Shown: positions 26,052 through 34,557, counted from the stretch's first letter. The stretch: DNA of 64,000 bases from CAVZCK01 sp963798805 (GCA_963798805.1 CAWCVC010000002.1:372001-436000); one strand, 5' to 3'. Numbers and translations are program-made. Notes: generated from the letters alone by a model not told the origin.

Positions 26052-27110
26052 CTAGATCCATTCGTTGACGATGAAATGCCGCTCGTCCCTGCCAAAGGCG
26101 ACGCGCGAGCGCTCGCGCAGCGCATGGTCCATCGGGCCGGCGATGTCGTAACGCTCCAGATCGAGAAGCCCGGCGCGGCCGGCTTCTGCAACCCGCGCCT
26201 TGAACTCGTCGAGTGAGCCGAAATTGAGCCCGCGCATCATGCCCGCATCATAGACCTGGGCGATGGCGACGCGGCCGGCGAACGGGTCGGTGCGCAGCGT
26301 CTTGGCGAGATCGCGCACGCTTGCGGCGAAGCTGGCGATGTCGGGCTTTTCGACCTTGATCTCAGCTTTGGGCTGCGGCTGGACGCGCGGCGCCACCTTG
26401 GCACGGCTGGCGCGGATCAGCGCCTCGGCGACGCCGCCCTTCGCTTCCGGGCGCAGACCAAGCGCCTTGCGCAGGAGCATGGTCTCGGCATCGCGAAGGG
26501 TTCCGCGTTTGCGACCCGCCGCGCCGAGCATGACGGCCCGGGCGGTGGCGTCGCGGGAAATATTGCGCATCGTGATCTCCGTGAGAGCGGGTTCACACTC
26601 GGGCAGACGAGCTGTGACGATGGCACGCAACAACGCAAGCCTAGTTTGCGACCTCTGCGGCATCTCTCCGGCCGGCGCGAGGCCGAAAAGCCGGGTGAGG
26701 GCCGCGCATTCGAGATTGTCCTTGCGTGCGAGATAGTCGCGCACGGCCTCGCTTTTCGGATCGAGGCCGAGGGCCACGGAGGCCAGCACGCGGGCGCATA
26801 CGGCCGGCCAGGCTAGGCCGAGAAGCCGGCCCAACCGCGCCTCGGCCTCGGCGCGGCCGGCCTCGGTGAGGCGGCAGCGGCCAGCTTTGGAAAGCGAGAT
26901 AAGGCGCCGTGCCGCATGAGTCTCCAAGGCTTCGGCGACCGTGGCCCGGTCCGGATAGAGCGGCGCGAGCGTCTTCTCGATGGAGCCTCGCGCCGATGAG
27001 CCATGCCCGCTGCACGCCAGCAAGGCCAGAATAGCCAAACCCGCGTCCACCGCGATCAGCCGATCGGGACTCGGTTCCGGCAGGGGATGTAAGGGAGCAG
27101 CGCTGTTCAT
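26052..27110 (-). CDS. partner of the HerA-type ATPase; winged-helix-like protein
   Basis: A 352-residue soluble protein of unknown family. About residues 45-95 look like a winged helix (TVAEALETHAARRLISLSKA followed by CRLTEAGRAEAEARLG), and the C-terminal 60 residues (FGSLDEFKARVAEAGRAGLL, RSRVAFGRDERHFIV) resemble a second small helical or winged domain. The middle is helical and Ala/Arg-rich. Position immediately upstream of the large ATPase suggests a loader, DNA-recognition or regulatory subunit for it; that is inference from gene order. The start at 27110 has no clear ribosome site. A perfect TTAA-N7-TTAA box lies about 28 bases upstream. Confidence 0.65.
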   Translation of the reverse strand: MNSAAPLHPLPEPSPDRLIAVDAGLAILALLACSGHGSSARGSIEKTLAPLYPDRATVAEALETHAARRLISLSKAGRCRLTEAGRAEAEARLGRLLGLAWPAVCARVLASVALGLDPKSEAVRDYLARKDNLECAALTRLFGLAPAGEMPQRSQTRLALLRAIVTARLPECEPALTEITMRNISRDATARAVMLGAAGRKRGTLRDAETMLLRKALGLRPEAKGGVAEALIRASRAKVAPRVQPQPKAEIKVEKPDIASFAASVRDLAKTLRTDPFAGRVAIAQVYDAGMMRGLNFGSLDEFKARVAEAGRAGLLDLERYDIAGPMDHALRERSRVAFGRDERHFIVNEWI

Positions 27111-27137
27111 CGATAGCCGGCGTCAGGAACGGTTCCG

Positions 27138-27152
27138 TTAAATCCTTCTTAA
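27138..27152. promoter_or_regulatory. CtrA-type box TTAA-N7-TTAA
   Basis: TTAA (27138-27141), seven bases, TTAA (27149-27152). Followed by C on the + strand and, reading the minus strand, also TTAAC on the other side, so both orientations match the alphaproteobacterial CtrA full site. It lies 28-42 bases upstream of the start of the HerA-partner gene, where it could block or activate that promoter. Chance occurrence is possible in a region with a few AT-rich words. Confidence 0.55.
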
Positions 27153-27406
27153 CCAAGAACTAGCCGATTCGTGCCGTTCTGTTGACCCGGCTGATTTTTC
27201 CGTGGATCGCGCATGCCAAAAAGGCTGACCGGTTGCCGAAAGGTGACAGGGCACCCGCGGTCGCGCCAAATACCCGCCATCCCCGCTGGGCGTCGCTTTA
27301 CGTTAACGTTAGCCGATGTTAGATTCCGCCGCCTTCGGCCTTGGGCTCTGTTGGCTGGCGGGGTCGAAATATCGGCGTAAGCCTGTCACAGGGGAGGAAG
27401 GGAAAC

Positions 27407-27832
27407 ATGCGTTTCGTTAAAGCGGCGCTGCTCGGCGCGGGACTTCTGGCGTTCGCCGCGGCACAGGGCTGGGCTCAGACAGCGGAAGATGCCTTTGGCA
27501 CATGGGTCGATCCCGATACCGGCTCTCACATTCGGGTGTCGAAATGCGGCGGTGGTCTCTGCGCCACGATCGTCAAGGTGAAGGATCCCTCCAGGACCGA
27601 CATCAATAATCCCAACCCGAAGCTGCGCAAACGGCCGGTTGTCGGCATCACTTTGATGAGCGGCGCGAAAAAGAGCGGCGAGAAGAGCTGGTCGGGCAAG
27701 CTTTACAACACGCAGGACGGGCAGGTTTACAGCGGCTCGCTGACGGTGATCGACAAAAATCACCTGAAGCTGCAAGGCTGCGTCCTCGGCGGACTGATCT
27801 GCAAGGGGCCGACCTGGACGCGCGTGCAATAG
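27407..27832 (+). CDS. DUF2147 family exported protein
   Basis: A 141-residue protein with a cleavable signal (MRFVKAALLGAGLLAFAAAQ, then GWA before Q24), and the DUF2147 pattern: DAFGTWVDPDTGSHIRVSKC, LCATIVKV, LMSGAKKSGEKSWSGKLYN and DGQVYSGSLTVIDKNHLKLQG near the end. Family members are small beta-barrel-like periplasmic proteins of unknown function. I start at 27407, which has a strong GGAGGAAGGG ribosome site; a longer frame from 27341 is unsupported. A hairpin terminator follows 30 bases after the stop. Confidence 0.85.
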   Translation: MRFVKAALLGAGLLAFAAAQGWAQTAEDAFGTWVDPDTGSHIRVSKCGGGLCATIVKVKDPSRTDINNPNPKLRKRPVVGITLMSGAKKSGEKSWSGKLYNTQDGQVYSGSLTVIDKNHLKLQGCVLGGLICKGPTWTRVQ

Positions 27833-27862
27833 TTTCAGAGTGTCTTAGCGAATTTGACGAGC

Positions 27863-27892
27863 GAAGGCCGGATCGTCCGGCCTTCCGCTTTT
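27863..27892 (+). terminator. intrinsic terminator after the DUF2147 gene
   Basis: 10-bp perfect stem GAAGGCCGGA / TCCGGCCTTC, loop TCG, followed by CGCTTTT. Position about 30 bases after the stop at 27832. Confidence 0.75.
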
Positions 27893-28105
27893 CGGAAAGT
27901 CCTCTCGCAGCGTGCGAAATCGAGGATGCGTAACTCTTTCTGCGACCCCTCCCTCGAAAAGCTGCCGGGACACTATGTCCGCAGCGTAAAGGAAAGAGGC
28001 GCTGCAGCACCAGTTTCTCAGGATAGGGGCGACCACCCGCTCTTATGGTCGGTAGTGGTCACCCTGTTTTTGATCCAATGGCCTGCGCTTTGAGTGGCGG
28101 AGAGC

Positions 28106-28651
28106 TCAACCGCCCTGGTTGCAAGGCGTTGCGGTTATACGGCACCGTTTCAAAGGAATGCCGCCGACCGAGGCTTGGAAGCATTTTGTCAAACTCACGC
28201 GTGCGTTGGCGTAGTCGGACCATTCCTCGCCAAATCGGGCGCGCACTTCTTCTTTCCAATTCTTTTTGGCGAGACGCATAGCCCAACCCTCGATCGGCCG
28301 AGCATCGCCCGTCGAGGAAATCTCCTCATGCTTGCAGTGCACATCCGCCTGCTGCTGTTGCTGCGGAGGCTGGGCGGAGCTGTCGGTGAAAAGAGCCTCG
28401 AGCGTCAGCGGACCGGCTTCGCCATCAGCCGGGTGTAGATCATGATCGCGCTGAAAATCGCGAATGGCATCGCGTGTCTGGCCGCCATAGACGCCGTCAA
28501 CTTCGAAATGTCTGCGCTTGGCGTAATCGAGCTCGATCAGTCGCTCCTGAATATCGCGGACTTCGCGGGGCCGATAGTCGCGGTCGCGAGGATCGGCCAT
28601 TGCGTAAGTCGACAAAACACCTAAAGCCAGGAAGGCAAGAAGCAGTCTCAT
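28106..28651 (-). CDS. exported peptidoglycan-binding-domain protein
   Basis: A 181-residue protein with an N-terminal signal (MRLLLAFLALGVLSTYAMA). Residues 30-90 form a peptidoglycan_binding_1 repeat: VRDIQERLIELDY, FEVDGVYGGQTRDAIRDFQ and GPLTLEALF. A Gln-rich linker follows, then a C-terminal domain with three cysteines and a conserved-looking WKEEVRARFGEEWSDYANAR and KCFQASVGGIPLKRC that I cannot assign. Probably periplasmic. Single gene; the start has no rival. Confidence 0.78.
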   Translation of the reverse strand: MRLLLAFLALGVLSTYAMADPRDRDYRPREVRDIQERLIELDYAKRRHFEVDGVYGGQTRDAIRDFQRDHDLHPADGEAGPLTLEALFTDSSAQPPQQQQQADVHCKHEEISSTGDARPIEGWAMRLAKKNWKEEVRARFGEEWSDYANARVSLTKCFQASVGGIPLKRCRITATPCNQGG

Positions 28652-28890
28652 TGAGATATTCCCCTCACACAGTTTGCATTGAATTATGACGAGTCCTTAA
28701 TGCAGGCCGCCAGATATAACACACCTGTTTCCATCAGTGCATACCGCAAACATGCGGTGCACCATGTTACGCGTGGTGACCATATGTTGTGATTTGGCAG
28801 CTGAAGCGTGGATTAACGCCGATTAGCGTTTCGTGCGCCGCCTATCGGCGGAATCCGGTAAATTTTCCACGGAAATTTTGGGAAGTTTCA

Positions 28891-28965
28891 TGGAGCGGGC
28901 GACGCGATTCGAACGCGCGACCCTCACCTTGGCAAGGTGATGCTCTACCCCTGAGCTACGCCCGC
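28891..28965 (-). tRNA. tRNA-Gly (GCC)
   Basis: 75-nt tRNA with encoded CCA. Acceptor GCGGGCG/CGCCCGC with U discriminator, D arm GCTCAGGGGTAGAGC, anticodon loop CTTGCCAAG (anticodon GCC), T arm GCGCGTTCGAATCGCGT. All stems pair. Confidence 0.96.
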
Positions 28966-29161
28966 GCTCCACATGCGGCTAGGCCGTGAGACTGGTTTTA
29001 TGGCGTAAACCGGGCCGCATTTCAAGCGGTGTTATCGGCCGGACGAAACCGGGGAAGAGCGGGTCTACTCGCAGGGGTGGCGCCCGCGCCGGGTTGTGCG
29101 CCGGCGGCGGTTTCGCTATGCCTCGCCCATCCGTGTTCTCCTGGAACAAAGCAGACGCCTC

Positions 29162-29653
29162 ATGACATGGACCAAAGACGCGCTGCTGGCGCATCTGGCG
29201 GAGCTCGGCATCGAGACCGACACGGTCGAGCACCCGCCGCTCCATACGGTGGAAGAGTCGCGCGCCCTGCGCGGCGACATCCCCGGCGCGCACACCAAGA
29301 ATCTCTTCCTCAAATGCAAGAAGGGCACGCTCTGGCTTGTCACCGCTCTCGAGGACACGCCGGTCGATCTGAAGACGTTGCACCACAAGCTGGGCTCCGG
29401 GCGGCTGAGCTTCGGCAACGCCGAGCTTTTGGGCGAGGTGCTCGGGCTGACACCCGGCTCCGTGTCGACATTCGGCGTTATCAATGATGAGGAAAACCGG
29501 GTTTCTGTAGTGCTGGACGAAGAGCTGATGGGCTATGACCGCATCAACCTCCATCCGCTGGTCAACACCGCGACCACCGGCCTACCGCGCGATGACCTGA
29601 TGCGGTTTCTTAAGGCCTGCGGGCACACGCCAAAGATCGTGCCTCTCAATTGA
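29162..29653 (+). CDS. YbaK/ProXp-ala-type aminoacyl-tRNA deacylase
   Basis: A 163-residue stand-alone editing domain of the YbaK/PrdX (ProXp) family, which removes mischarged Ala or Cys from tRNA-Pro. It shows HPPLHTVEESRALRGDIPGA, KNLFLKCKKGTLWLVTAL, KKGTLW, GSGRLSFGNAELLGEVLGL, SVSTFGVIND (the conserved SVxPFGLxN-like loop) and a C-terminal HPLVNTATTGL. The ATG at 29162 starts the usual N-terminus; the longer frame from 29096 is not needed. No strong ribosome site is visible. Confidence 0.87.
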   Translation: MTWTKDALLAHLAELGIETDTVEHPPLHTVEESRALRGDIPGAHTKNLFLKCKKGTLWLVTALEDTPVDLKTLHHKLGSGRLSFGNAELLGEVLGLTPGSVSTFGVINDEENRVSVVLDEELMGYDRINLHPLVNTATTGLPRDDLMRFLKACGHTPKIVPLN

Positions 29654-29775
29654 GCGGAGCGGCGAAAACCCATAAGCACCAACAGCAAAGCTCTTGGCAA
29701 ACCGGACGCCGCGCGCCATGTTACCTGCAAACTGTTAGTGGATTCCAACAGCCGACCATTTTATCAGGCGAAGAC

Positions 29776-30696
29776 ATGGTACTTAATCTTTCCGGTAACC
29801 CGGATCAGACGCCGTCGTCACCGGCCAAAGACCTGATCAGGGATACGACGACTCAGGCATTCCGGCAGGACGTTCTTGAAGCCTCGCGCCAGGTGCCGGT
29901 TCTGGTCGATTTCTGGGCGCCCTGGTGCGGGCCTTGCCGCCAGCTGACGCCTGTGCTCGAAAAGCTCGTCAAAGCGGCGAACGGCAGCATAAGGCTCGTC
30001 AAGATGAATATCGACGAGCATCCGCAGATCGCCGCCCAGCTCGGGGTGCAGTCGATCCCGGCGGTTTTCGCCTTCAAGAACGGTCAGCCCGTCGACGGCT
30101 TCATGGGCGCTCTCCCGGAGAGCCAGCTGCGCAGCTTCATCGAGCGCGTGGCGGGTGGGGACGCCTTTGCCGGCTCGGAGCTGGAAGCGGCGCGCGCCGC
30201 GCTCGAAGCGGGCGATGTCAATGCTGCGGCTTCCGGCTTTGCCTCGGCCTTGCAGCGCGACAGCGGCAACATCGAGGCGATCGCAGGGCTCGCCCGCTGC
30301 TATATCGCCACCGGCGATCTTGCCCAGGCCGAGCAGACCTTGTCGCTCGCGCCGCCGTCGAAAGCCAACTCGGCCCCGATCACCAGCGCCCGCGCCGCGC
30401 TCGAGCTTGCGCGCAAGGGCGCTGCGAGCGCGAATGCCGATACCGACAAACTGAAGCGAGATATCGAGCAGAACCCGGGCAATCTTCAAGCGCGATTCGA
30501 TCTCGCGCTCGCCCTCAACGCCAAGAGCGACAGGGACGGCGCCACCGATCAGCTGCTCGACATCATCAAGCGGGACAGGGGCTGGAACGACGGCGCCGCG
30601 CGCAAGCAGCTCGTGGAATTCTTCGAGGCGTGGGGGCCGGCCGATCCAATGTCGGTCAAGGGCCGCCAGAGACTTTCAGCGCTCCTTTTTGCCTGA
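29776..30696 (+). CDS. ybbN: thioredoxin-fold co-chaperone YbbN/CnoX-like
   Basis: A 306-residue protein with an N-terminal thioredoxin domain (FWAPWCGPCRQLTPVLEKLV, active-site Cys51 and Cys54; VQSIPAVFAFKNG with cis-Pro) and a C-terminal TPR-like helical region (LEAGDVNAAASGFASALQRD, LARCYIATGDLAQAEQ). In E. coli the related CnoX protects proteins from oxidation and hands them to GroEL. CxxC is intact here, so redox activity is possible. The start at 29776 gives the usual N-terminus. A Lon-domain protein gene follows by 13 bases, a pairing common in Rhizobiales, so co-transcription is likely. Confidence 0.88.
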   Translation: MVLNLSGNPDQTPSSPAKDLIRDTTTQAFRQDVLEASRQVPVLVDFWAPWCGPCRQLTPVLEKLVKAANGSIRLVKMNIDEHPQIAAQLGVQSIPAVFAFKNGQPVDGFMGALPESQLRSFIERVAGGDAFAGSELEAARAALEAGDVNAAASGFASALQRDSGNIEAIAGLARCYIATGDLAQAEQTLSLAPPSKANSAPITSARAALELARKGAASANADTDKLKRDIEQNPGNLQARFDLALALNAKSDRDGATDQLLDIIKRDRGWNDGAARKQLVEFFEAWGPADPMSVKGRQRLSALLFA

Positions 30697-30709
30697 GGGA
30701 GCCTGAGCT

Positions 30710-31396
30710 TTGAGCGTCACTGACCGTTACCGCAAACCCAGCGACCTCCCCGATGTGATCCCCCTTTTCCCGTTGCAGGGGTGCATTCTCCTGCCACGGT
30801 CGACGCTGCCGCTCAACATCTTCGAGCCGCGCTATCTGGAGATGCTCGACGAAGTTCTTGCCGGTGACCGCGTGATCGGCATCATCCAGCCGCGCGGCGG
30901 CGGCGATGACGAACAGGAATCGCCCCAGGACAAGACCGCCCCGCTGCGCCAGACCGGATGCGTCGGCCGCCTCACCGCATTCAGCGAAACCGATGACGGC
31001 CGCGTGCTGATCACGCTGATTGGCATTGCGCGCTTCGACATCGTCGACGAACTCAACACGCAAAAGCCGTTTCGCAGCTGCCGCGTCACCTATCAGCCCT
31101 ATCTCGACGATTTCGTCCGCGGTCATGGCCAGGATGCGGTCGACTGGCAACGTTTGCTCCGCGTCCTCAAGGTCTATCTGTCCGCAAGAGGGATGAGCGC
31201 CGACTGGGAGAGTATCGAGCGCTCGCCGGCCGAGCTTCTGGTCAACACGCTGGCCATGATCAGCCCCTACGGGCCGGAGGAGAAGCAGGCCTTGCTCGAA
31301 GCTCAGGATTTGAGAGAGCGCGCGGAAGTGCTGATGGCGCTCGCCGAAATGGAGCTTGCCGCGCCGGAAGACGGCTCCGGCACCAGCCTGCAATAG
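30710..31396 (+). CDS. Lon substrate-binding-domain protein (ATP-independent)
   Basis: A 228-residue protein that corresponds to the N-terminal substrate-recognition domain of Lon protease without ATPase or protease parts. Motifs: DVIPLFPLQGCILLPRSTLP, LNIFEPRYLEMLDEVL, GCVGRLTAFSETDDGR and ALIARF-like GIARFDIVDE. Such proteins are known but poorly characterised. The start codon appears to be TTG at 30710, preceded by GAGGGAG; no ATG gives a better start. It follows ybbN closely. Confidence 0.85.
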   Translation: MSVTDRYRKPSDLPDVIPLFPLQGCILLPRSTLPLNIFEPRYLEMLDEVLAGDRVIGIIQPRGGGDDEQESPQDKTAPLRQTGCVGRLTAFSETDDGRVLITLIGIARFDIVDELNTQKPFRSCRVTYQPYLDDFVRGHGQDAVDWQRLLRVLKVYLSARGMSADWESIERSPAELLVNTLAMISPYGPEEKQALLEAQDLRERAEVLMALAEMELAAPEDGSGTSLQ

Positions 31397-31402
31397 GTCT
31401 CT

Positions 31403-31918
31403 CTATTCGATGAGGATGCCGTCGCCCGGCCGCAGGGCGGCGAGCACTTTCAGCATATGTGTCCGCGACAGTGCCACGCAGCCCTCGGTCGGACCATAAT
31501 CGGAACGGGCCAGGTGAAGGAAAATCGCGCTGCCCCGTCCGCTTGCCCGCGGGCAGTCGTTAAATCCGAGCACGGCGAAGAGATCGTAGAGCCGATCATC
31601 GCGCCAGAGCCTTTCGTGGCTGGCGGCGTAAGGGAGGTGCACGAGGCGGTTGTAATTGGCGTCCCGCGGCGCGTCGCACCAGCCCAGATCGGGCGCGAGC
31701 GGCGAGACAGGCAGGGCGGTTTGCGGCCTCGGCTCACGGTCGGGACGGTAAAACACCTGCCGGACCGGCCAGCGGCCGGACGGCGTCACCCCGTCGCCTT
31801 CGCCCGACTTCGGACCCCGCCCGCTGCGTCCGAGTGCGCAGGGAAAATGCACAAATCCCAGATGAAGCTTGCCTTGCGGGCGCGCTCGCGATAATCCCCT
31901 GACGATGACGAGCGGCAC
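31403..31918 (-). CDS. L,D-transpeptidase (YkuD-type) catalytic domain protein
   Basis: A 171-residue protein with the YkuD catalytic motif: His135 in IFLHLARSDYGPTEGCVALS and catalytic Cys147 in TEGCVAL. YkuD enzymes cross-link peptidoglycan through 3-3 bonds or attach outer-membrane proteins. No signal peptide or LysM domain is evident, which is unusual for an enzyme acting in the periplasm; some Rhizobiales members share this layout. The start at 31918 diverges from cenR, about 100 bases away. The 3' end meets the Lon-domain gene almost directly. Confidence 0.85.
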   Translation of the reverse strand: MPLVIVRGLSRARPQGKLHLGFVHFPCALGRSGRGPKSGEGDGVTPSGRWPVRQVFYRPDREPRPQTALPVSPLAPDLGWCDAPRDANYNRLVHLPYAASHERLWRDDRLYDLFAVLGFNDCPRASGRGSAIFLHLARSDYGPTEGCVALSRTHMLKVLAALRPGDGILIE

Positions 31919-32025
31919 TCTCTAGACCTTTGCTGACACTTTTGGCGCTTCCCGGAAGCTATTGCTAAGCTTTCGAAAAAGCCAGACTATCCCGTGATGA
32001 GACTGCGTGAATCGGGGAGCCTTGG

Positions 32026-32712
32026 ATGAGCACTTCGCGTAAGATTCTTGTCATTGACGATGATGAGGACCTCCGGGAATCCCTGACCGATCAGATCGCG
32101 CTCCATGAGGAGTTCGAGACGGCTTCCGCCGGTACCGCCGCCGAGGGCATGGCAAAGGCCAAGGCGGATACCATCGATCTCATTCTCCTCGATGTCGGCC
32201 TGCCCGACATCGATGGGCGCGAGGCCTGCAAGCTATTGCGCAAGAACGGCTTTAAGGGGCCGATCGTGATGTTGACGGCGCAAGATTCCGATGCCGACAC
32301 CATTCTCGGGCTCGAATCCGGCGCCAACGACTATGTCACCAAGCCTTTCAAATTCGCGGTGCTTCTGGCGCGGATCAGGGCCCAGCTTCGCCAGCACGAG
32401 CAGAGCGAGGACGCGGTCTTCGCGATCGGCCCATACAGCTTCAGGCCCGCGGCGAAAATGCTGATCGACGAGCGGGGCAGCAAGATCAGGCTCACCGAGA
32501 AAGAGACCTCGATCCTGAAATTCCTCTACCGCGCCGGCGAAAAGGTCGTCACACGCGATGTGCTGCTGCACGAGGTGTGGGGCTATAATGCCGGCGTGAC
32601 GACGCATACGCTCGAGACGCATATTTATCGTCTGCGGCAGAAGATCGAAAAAGACCCCTCCAACGCCGAAATCCTGGTCACCGAAACCGGCGGCTACAAG
32701 CTGGTGCCTTAG
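32026..32712 (+). CDS. cenR: OmpR-family response regulator, CenR/RzcR type
   Basis: A 228-residue two-domain regulator: receiver domain (VIDDDEDLRESLTDQIAL, phospho-acceptor Asp56 in LLDVGLPDIDGRE, and KPF), and C-terminal winged helix (LTEKETSILKFLYRAG, HEVWGYNAGVTTHTLETHIY). The pattern, notably GLPDIDGREA and VTTHTLETHIYRLRQKIE, matches CenR of Caulobacter and RzcR of Rhizobium, essential regulators of cell envelope genes. No cognate kinase gene is adjacent. The cyclic-nucleotide-binding protein follows after about 130 bases, as in related genomes from memory. Confidence 0.8.
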   Translation: MSTSRKILVIDDDEDLRESLTDQIALHEEFETASAGTAAEGMAKAKADTIDLILLDVGLPDIDGREACKLLRKNGFKGPIVMLTAQDSDADTILGLESGANDYVTKPFKFAVLLARIRAQLRQHEQSEDAVFAIGPYSFRPAAKMLIDERGSKIRLTEKETSILKFLYRAGEKVVTRDVLLHEVWGYNAGVTTHTLETHIYRLRQKIEKDPSNAEILVTETGGYKLVP

Positions 32713-32840
32713 CCTGCCGGCCTGCCGCCCTGCCGCCCTCCGGGACCAAAACGCCTTGCCAAGCCCTCGCGACTCACGCCACCCTTCCTGTCGGGAAGTA
32801 GGGGTGTATTGCGTTTCAATGCAATATTCGCAGGGCATTC

Positions 32841-33332
32841 ATGGCGCTCGACAAAAACGCCGAGCTTCTGGGCTGCGTGCCTCTTTTTGAGGGCCTCGCC
32901 CTCGAGCAGCTTTCGGCGATCGTGTCCAAGGGCAAGAAAACCTTCTTCGAGGCGGATTCGGCCATTGTCGCGAGCGGTGGCTCGGGTGAGGCCGCCTATC
33001 TGATCCTCAGCGGGCGAGCCGTAACGCGGCCGTCGGAGGGTTCGCCGCTCGCGCCCGAGACGCTGGGAAAAGGCGCGCTCGTCGGCGAGATGGCGATGCT
33101 GACCGAGACGGTCTACACGCTCGATGTGGTCGCCGAGCAGCGGGTTCGCGCGCTGGCGGTCAGCCGCGAGGACTTGTTCGCGGTGATGGAGGAGGATCCC
33201 TCCATCGCGCAGCATCTCGCGGATAAGATCACCGAGCGGCTGATTTTTCTCGCCCGCGACCTGCGCGAGGTCGATGCGCGCTTCGCGCTGATGGAAGTCT
33301 CGCTCGACGACGCGATCGCCTCGGTGGGGTAA
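32841..33332 (+). CDS. cyclic-nucleotide-binding-domain protein
   Basis: A 163-residue protein consisting of a Crp-like cNMP-binding fold (VPLFEGLALEQLSAIVSKGK, AAYLILSGRAV, GKGALVGEMAML) and a helical C-terminus, but no DNA-binding helix-turn-helix. It may be a sensor acting by protein contact. The canonical phosphate-binding cassette RS is not clearly kept (ETVYTLDVVA), so ligand binding is doubtful. It lies downstream of cenR on the same strand; a link to envelope control is plausible but unproved. Confidence 0.8.
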   Translation: MALDKNAELLGCVPLFEGLALEQLSAIVSKGKKTFFEADSAIVASGGSGEAAYLILSGRAVTRPSEGSPLAPETLGKGALVGEMAMLTETVYTLDVVAEQRVRALAVSREDLFAVMEEDPSIAQHLADKITERLIFLARDLREVDARFALMEVSLDDAIASVG

Positions 33333-33492
33333 GGAGAAGCGCGACCAGTCCGGCGGCCTGCGCCGATCGCTCTTCAGAACGGCGTGCGATATCCCGGCTT
33401 CGCCTTGAACCGGAGCCGCTTGGCCCTGTTTTTCTTGCAAGACTTGGTGGATCGGCTTAATTTCCGCATCAGACCTTCACAAGGTTCCATGA

Positions 33493-33569
33493 GCCGCCGT
33501 AGCTCAGTTGGTTAGAGCACCAGATTGTGGATCTGGGGGTCCCCCGTTCGAGCCGGGGCGGCGGTACCA
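33493..33569 (+). tRNA. tRNA-His (GTG)
   Basis: 77-nt tRNA with encoded CCA. D arm GCTCAGTTGGTTAGAGC, anticodon loop ATTGTGGAT (anticodon GTG), T arm CCCCGTTCGAGCCGGGG. Acceptor GCCGCCG pairs with CGGCGGT, giving G1:U72 and A73. There is no pairing for an extra encoded G-1, as described for a subset of alphaproteobacterial tRNA-His. Confidence 0.95.
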
Positions 33570-33570
33570 T

Positions 33571-34557
33571 TCATTCAGCTGATCCTGCGGCGGACACATC
33601 CGCAATCTCGAAACGGCATAGCGCCCGGCATCCGGGGTTGAGCGCCTCACGGACGAAGGTGCCGCCGAGCTGCTGGACGAGCAAACGCACCAAGCGTGTC
33701 CCCGAACCTTCCTGGGCATCCGGCGTGTAGCCGACGCCGTTGTCGCGCACCTCGAGCACCGCGGCGTTGTCATCGGCTCGCCGCAGCACGACATCGATGG
33801 CTCCTGCGCTGCCTTCCGGGAAGGCATATTTGAACGCATTGGTGACAAGCTCGTTCGCGATCAGGCCTACCGTGATCGCCTTCGCCGTCGGCAGCGACAA
33901 ATCTTCGATGTCCGGTCTGACCGCGACGGGACGCATGCCTCGCAAGCTGTCACCCAGCGTGCGGCACAGGTCGGTCAGATACTGTCGCATATTGACGACG
34001 GCGCCGTGCGCTTCCGATGTAAGCTGGCCATAGGCGCTCGCGATAGTGCGGACACGGGCAATCGCCTGGTCGAAGCTGAGCCGGGCGGCGGGATCGGTCT
34101 GCGCACGGGCTTGCAGCAGTAGAATCGATGTTATGACCTGCAGGTTGTTCTGCGTGCGATGCGCAAGCTCGCGAAGCAGCAAATCCTTTTTCTGTTCGGC
34201 TTCGACAGCTTGGTCCAGTGCCTGACAGAGCGCTTCGCTCAGTACGGCGATCCCTATGCAAATGAGAACGAACACGGCGATGGAGGACAGCTCGTCCAAG
34301 GAAACCGTGAATGACCCTTCGGGCGGGAGAAAATAAATCGAGAGGATCGCACTCAAGCCCATCGCCACGAAGCCCGAGCCTCTGTCGAAAATGACTGATG
34401 CAAGGAAAACCGCGGGAATGAACAGCAAAAAGGGGCTATCGACAAAGTGGAGCGCGATCCGAGTCAAAAAGAAGACAAGCACAATGACCGCGGTGATGCC
34501 GTACCTTGTGACGCGGCTGTAGCCTTTGGTCGGCAGCAGGCGAAGTAGGTTTTCCAA
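33571..34557 (-). CDS. membrane sensor histidine kinase, DUF4118 + HisKA_2
   Basis: A 328-residue kinase. N-terminal four-helix membrane module of the DUF4118 type (IPAVFLASVIFDRGSGFVAM, ILSIYFLPPEGSF), then the HisKA_2 dimerisation motif LLRELAHRTQNNLQVITSIL with the phospho-acceptor His, and a C-terminal ATPase domain (IANELVTNAFKYAFP, VRDNGVGY). Family members with this layout respond to light or general stress in other proteobacteria, but no input domain besides DUF4118 is present. It starts about 70 bases after tRNA-His on the opposite strand; no response regulator is adjacent, so it is an orphan kinase. Confidence 0.87.
   Translation of the reverse strand: MENLLRLLPTKGYSRVTRYGITAVIVLVFFLTRIALHFVDSPFLLFIPAVFLASVIFDRGSGFVAMGLSAILSIYFLPPEGSFTVSLDELSSIAVFVLICIGIAVLSEALCQALDQAVEAEQKKDLLLRELAHRTQNNLQVITSILLLQARAQTDPAARLSFDQAIARVRTIASAYGQLTSEAHGAVVNMRQYLTDLCRTLGDSLRGMRPVAVRPDIEDLSLPTAKAITVGLIANELVTNAFKYAFPEGSAGAIDVVLRRADDNAAVLEVRDNGVGYTPDAQEGSGTRLVRLLVQQLGGTFVREALNPGCRALCRFEIADVSAAGSAE

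Noticed and set aside
28891..28965. tRNA-Gly as an integration site for the 18-27 kb accessory region
   Set aside because: No repeated tRNA 3' end (att-like copy) or integrase gene could be seen on either side.
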